NCBI RefSeq assembly: GCF_026013605.1
Contig: NZ_JAPDPJ010000018.1
Coordinates: 1 to 64,000, forward strand
DNA from: Plebeiibacterium sediminum
GTDB taxonomy: Bacteria > Bacteroidota > Bacteroidia > Bacteroidales > Marinilabiliaceae
Direction: 5' to 3'
Length of the DNA: 64,000 nucleotides
Every line of letters starts with the position of its first letter. Position 1 is the first letter of the stretch. Of this stretch, positions 61,742 through 64,000 are shown one piece after another. The notes beneath the pieces are model-generated. The model saw only the letters and a list, made by a program, of their open reading frames with translations. It searched no databases and was not told the DNA's origin. Both the position numbers and the translations under genes were made by a program.

Positions 61742-62981
61742 TTACTGCAACCTTTTCATCATATGTTAAATAATTCATAAAGATAAAAACCCAATAATAA
61801 AAAAACATATATTGCTGATAGAATATACCTTGCAAAGCTATTGCTAAACAAAACAATAGCATTGTTAGTATGTTATTATTTATACTAGTTCTTAATATTC
61901 TAAACAATGGAAAAATAATAATTATCACATGTAAACAAAGTCCCACCAAACCAATTTCAATCAAATACGTAATGTATTCAGAATGGAAATTAGCATACTT
62001 ATCACCTCCAAAAAAAGATGATGCAAAAAAAGATCCAGACATAAAACCATGTCCTAAAATAACGGAATGCCAACTTTCCATAATTATCTCTTTACCAGCT
62101 TGCAACAACAAAAAATGATGTCCGGTAGAACCAACATCTAATAACCTTGTTTGAAGCCCTTTTATAATCAAGGACAAATCTACATGACCCAGTATGTTTC
62201 TTACTATATATATTAGTCCACCAAAAATTATTAAACTAAAGACTGCACGCCTTTTATTTATATAAAATTGTATGTTTTTAAATTGAATTAACTTAATAAA
62301 TAATAATCTTACACCAACAATACCCAAATGTGCTGCAATGGCGCTACGCGACAATGTTATAAGAATAATTAATCCATACAAACGACGATACCATTTCATA
62401 TCTCTTTTTTCAATCTTAAAAGATAATAGGTATAAAAAGGAAAAAAAGAAACCACATACATTTGGATCAATAAAACCTCCAGTTAGCCTTGGAAGAAAAT
62501 AACTAATTGTTTGAGGGTACAACTTAACAAAAGAATTTGAGTTATCCTGATAAAATCCTCCTTTAAGAAATAAGTAAATTTGAATTAGCGAGAAGAAAGC
62601 ATATACAATAACTGACCACTTTGAAAATTTATAATATATATTATTAATTTTTGACCATTGATCCTTTAATAGAATTGTAAAACTATAACATGAAATGATT
62701 GTGTAAAAAAACAAAATGATCCTTTTAATCAAGGATGTATCGGGCAATGAAAAACATCTTAACAATATATACACCAAATATATGGATAGAATTAAAGAAA
62801 GTTCTTGATTTATTTTTATAGTGGTATTCTTAATTGCAAATACCAGTACATATATATTCACAACCACGCTTAAGGCCACTGATGGAGTAAGTTCGAATGG
62901 CAGAAATTCACCTGAAAAGTCTACTCTAAAAACCCCTAAGCTAACTAAAAAAAATATAATTAAAGTCTCCTTTTTAAGCAT
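61734..62981 (-). CDS. Polytopic O-antigen polymerase/ligase-like protein
   Basis: 415 residues from ATG 62981; an in-frame TTG one codon before is less likely. About eleven TM segments and a large periplasmic loop near 275-330 (GLQTRLLDVGSTGHHFLLLQAGKEIIMESWHSVILGHG), the WaaL/Wzy-type loop with HxxLL and GxG. RLTGGFIDPNVCGFFFSFLY and ITLSRSAIAAHLG match the O-Antigen-ligase (Wzy_C) pattern better than the second polytopic protein. It could be a polymerase, with the other protein the ligase, or the reverse. Two such proteins in one locus are unusual but known. Confidence 0.72.
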   Translation of the reverse strand: MLKKETLIIFFLVSLGVFRVDFSGEFLPFELTPSVALSVVVNIYVLVFAIKNTTIKINQELSLILSIYLVYILLRCFSLPDTSLIKRIILFFYTIISCYSFTILLKDQWSKINNIYYKFSKWSVIVYAFFSLIQIYLFLKGGFYQDNSNSFVKLYPQTISYFLPRLTGGFIDPNVCGFFFSFLYLLSFKIEKRDMKWYRRLYGLIILITLSRSAIAAHLGIVGVRLLFIKLIQFKNIQFYINKRRAVFSLIIFGGLIYIVRNILGHVDLSLIIKGLQTRLLDVGSTGHHFLLLQAGKEIIMESWHSVILGHGFMSGSFFASSFFGGDKYANFHSEYITYLIEIGLVGLCLHVIIIIFPLFRILRTSINNNILTMLLFCLAIALQGIFYQQYMFFYYWVFIFMNYLTYDEKVAVNE

Positions 62982-63942
62982 CAAATAATATCCTAATTAT
63001 TTTAGGTAAAAGATCAAATCTTCTTCTTCTAATCCGATTAAACAAAACAATTACAAAACCTAACTTTACCAACAAAATCCTTCTAGGGAAATGTGATTTC
63101 ATAAAAATTAATCGTGATTTTAAAGAACTAAGATCGGACACCTCTGATTTCGAAGCAACTTTTCGGTTATCTCCTTTCGTAGAAGCCCCTTCCTTATGGA
63201 ATATTAATTTCTCTTCATTCACTCCAAAATTATAGCCTTTTTTCATGCCCCTCATTACCCAATCTACCTCTTCGTAGTATAAAAAGAAATCTTCATTTAA
63301 ACCACCAACATCTTCAATGAATTTCCTTTTTACTAACATACTCGCTCCAACTGGATAATCAAGTAGTTTAATACTGGATATTTCATTCAACTGTTTTACT
63401 GTTCCAAAGAATTTATTAAGAACTCCCCCAATACTCTGTATTACATCTGGTTGATAATAATCATACAATGTAGCGCCCAATATTCCAACATCTTGCGTTC
63501 TGTTGTTAATGTCTTTAACAAGCACATCTAAAGCATCTCTAGTCACTATACAATCATTGTTTAACAACCAGACATACTCATAGTTTTTGTTTTCAATAGC
63601 TCTTAATGCCACATTATTTGCTGCTGCAAATCCTCTATTTTCAGCCTTTATTATAGTTAATTCATTAAGTTCTAACAATTCATCCCCTTCATTAATTATA
63701 TGAATTTTTTCTACACTTTTTGACAAAGGATAAACTATATCTTTATAATTTGTTTTAATACTTTTAACCTGACCTCTTGCCCATGCTTCAATAAATTCAA
63801 TACTTAACTCTGAACTAGAGTTATCAACTACTATAATAGAATAATTAGTATATTTAATTTTTTTTAATGATTCAAGACACTCAATCGTATCATTATGACC
63901 ATTATAATTAACTAAAACAATTACAACTTTATTGTCACTCAT
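62974..63942 (-). CDS. Glycosyltransferase family 2 (rhamnosyltransferase-like)
   Basis: 322 residues, inverting GT-A enzyme. VLVNYNGHNDTIECLESLKK, IIVVDNSSSE, VWLLNNDCIVTRDAL with the DxD-type metal site, and YPVGASMLVKRKFIEDVGGLNEDFFLYYEEVDWVMRGMKKGY with the ED catalytic pair; the last two are typical of WbbL-like rhamnosyltransferases. A basic hydrophobic C-terminal end (RILLVKLGFVIVLFNRIRRRRFD) suggests membrane attachment. Its start overlaps the end of a further upstream gene as TAATG, and its own stop overlaps the next gene by 8 bases. Confidence 0.92.
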   Translation of the reverse strand: MSDNKVVIVLVNYNGHNDTIECLESLKKIKYTNYSIIVVDNSSSELSIEFIEAWARGQVKSIKTNYKDIVYPLSKSVEKIHIINEGDELLELNELTIIKAENRGFAAANNVALRAIENKNYEYVWLLNNDCIVTRDALDVLVKDINNRTQDVGILGATLYDYYQPDVIQSIGGVLNKFFGTVKQLNEISSIKLLDYPVGASMLVKRKFIEDVGGLNEDFFLYYEEVDWVMRGMKKGYNFGVNEEKLIFHKEGASTKGDNRKVASKSEVSDLSSLKSRLIFMKSHFPRRILLVKLGFVIVLFNRIRRRRFDLLPKIIRILFDA

Positions 63943-64000
63943 TACTTTAATCCAAAATAATATAATATCCCTTGCAATGGTCTGTTTATAGCGCCATATA
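63942..64000 (-). CDS. 3' end of an upstream gene of the polysaccharide locus (partial)
   Basis: On the minus strand an open frame from the window edge reads YGAINRPLQGILYYFGLK and stops at a TAA that shares a base with the ATG of the glycosyltransferase gene (TAATG). This is the same coupling as between the DUF4296 and amidohydrolase-like genes, and all neighbours overlap similarly, so a real gene end is likely. Only 18 residues are visible, so no function can be named. Confidence 0.4.
   Translation of the reverse strand, partial: YGAINRPLQGILYYFGLK

Noticed and set aside
1-64000. CRISPR arrays, tRNA or rRNA genes, phage or conjugation genes, classical defence systems
   Set aside because: I read all intergenic regions for direct repeat-spacer patterns, cloverleaf-like ends and rRNA blocks and saw none. 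No recognisable integrase, relaxase or restriction genes.

Overview
The window is a 64 kb piece of an AT-rich genome of the phylum Bacteroidota. The evidence is a SusC-type TonB-linked porin gene, secreted enzymes with type IX secretion (T9SS) C-terminal sorting domains, lipoproteins with Bacteroidota-style signals, promoters of the TAnnTTTG (-7) type, and several families typical of the phylum (DUF4296, Bacteroidota-type GDP-fucose synthase, HTH regulators). T9SS sorting domains next to GH115/GH43 enzymes, a B12-dependent ribonucleotide reductase and selD/mnmH fit a free-living, polysaccharide-degrading member (Marinilabiliales-like) better than a gut Bacteroides. That placement is inference; no rRNA or tRNA gene is present.

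Layout. (1) 1-10.4 kb: a glucuronoxylan-use locus. It holds a susC gene cut off by what looks like the end of an IS21-family insertion sequence, a GH115 alpha-glucuronidase lipoprotein, a small secreted T9SS protein, a GH43 lipoprotein and a multidomain SGNH esterase. (2) 10.5-19.7 kb: mixed small units: a Cys-rich 77-residue protein, a leucine-rich-repeat protein, the selenium pair mnmH-selD, an HTH regulator with a CPBP membrane protein, a START/SDR/SDR operon, and two exported thioredoxin-fold proteins. (3) 19.7-25.5 kb: an ABC/MacB-type efflux operon (ATPase, two permeases, adaptor, TolC-like channel). (4) 26.2-31.9 kb: a TetR-headed operon coding for a LolA-like carrier, two FtsX-type permeases, a LolD-like ATPase and an outer-membrane barrel. 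This is a plausible but uncharacterised trans-envelope lipid or lipoprotein route. (5) 32-47.4 kb: housekeeping genes (rsgA, two histidine kinases, DUF177-rpmF, fabH, gltX, nrdJ, waaA, pgk, cysQ). (6) 47.4-64 kb: a surface polysaccharide locus transcribed entirely on the minus strand. It has glycosyltransferases, two polytopic polymerase/ligase-like proteins, the complete dTDP-L-rhamnose set (rfbA, C, D, B), the GDP-L-fucose pair (gmd, fcl) split by a GxxExxY cassette, a Wzi-like barrel, the initiating sugar-phosphate transferase, and a tail of small conserved genes.

In the polysaccharide region, dTDP-rhamnose and GDP-fucose are made in the cytoplasm and used by the GT2/GT4 enzymes on a lipid carrier primed by the WcaJ/WbaP-type transferase; the glycan is then polymerised or ligated and anchored near Wzi. 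waaA supplies the Kdo core nearby. In the xylan region, GH115 removes glucuronic acid, GH43 cuts xylose or arabinose, and the SGNH enzyme probably removes acyl groups.

Most worth a second look: the IS-truncated susC; the TetR/LolA/FtsX2/ABC/barrel operon; the GxxExxY cassette bounded by inverted repeats exactly between gmd and fcl; a 20-bp leader motif shared by two unrelated operons at the same distance from the start codon; and a condensed amidohydrolase-like protein that lacks the catalytic core. All calls come from reading the sequence; no database search was run.
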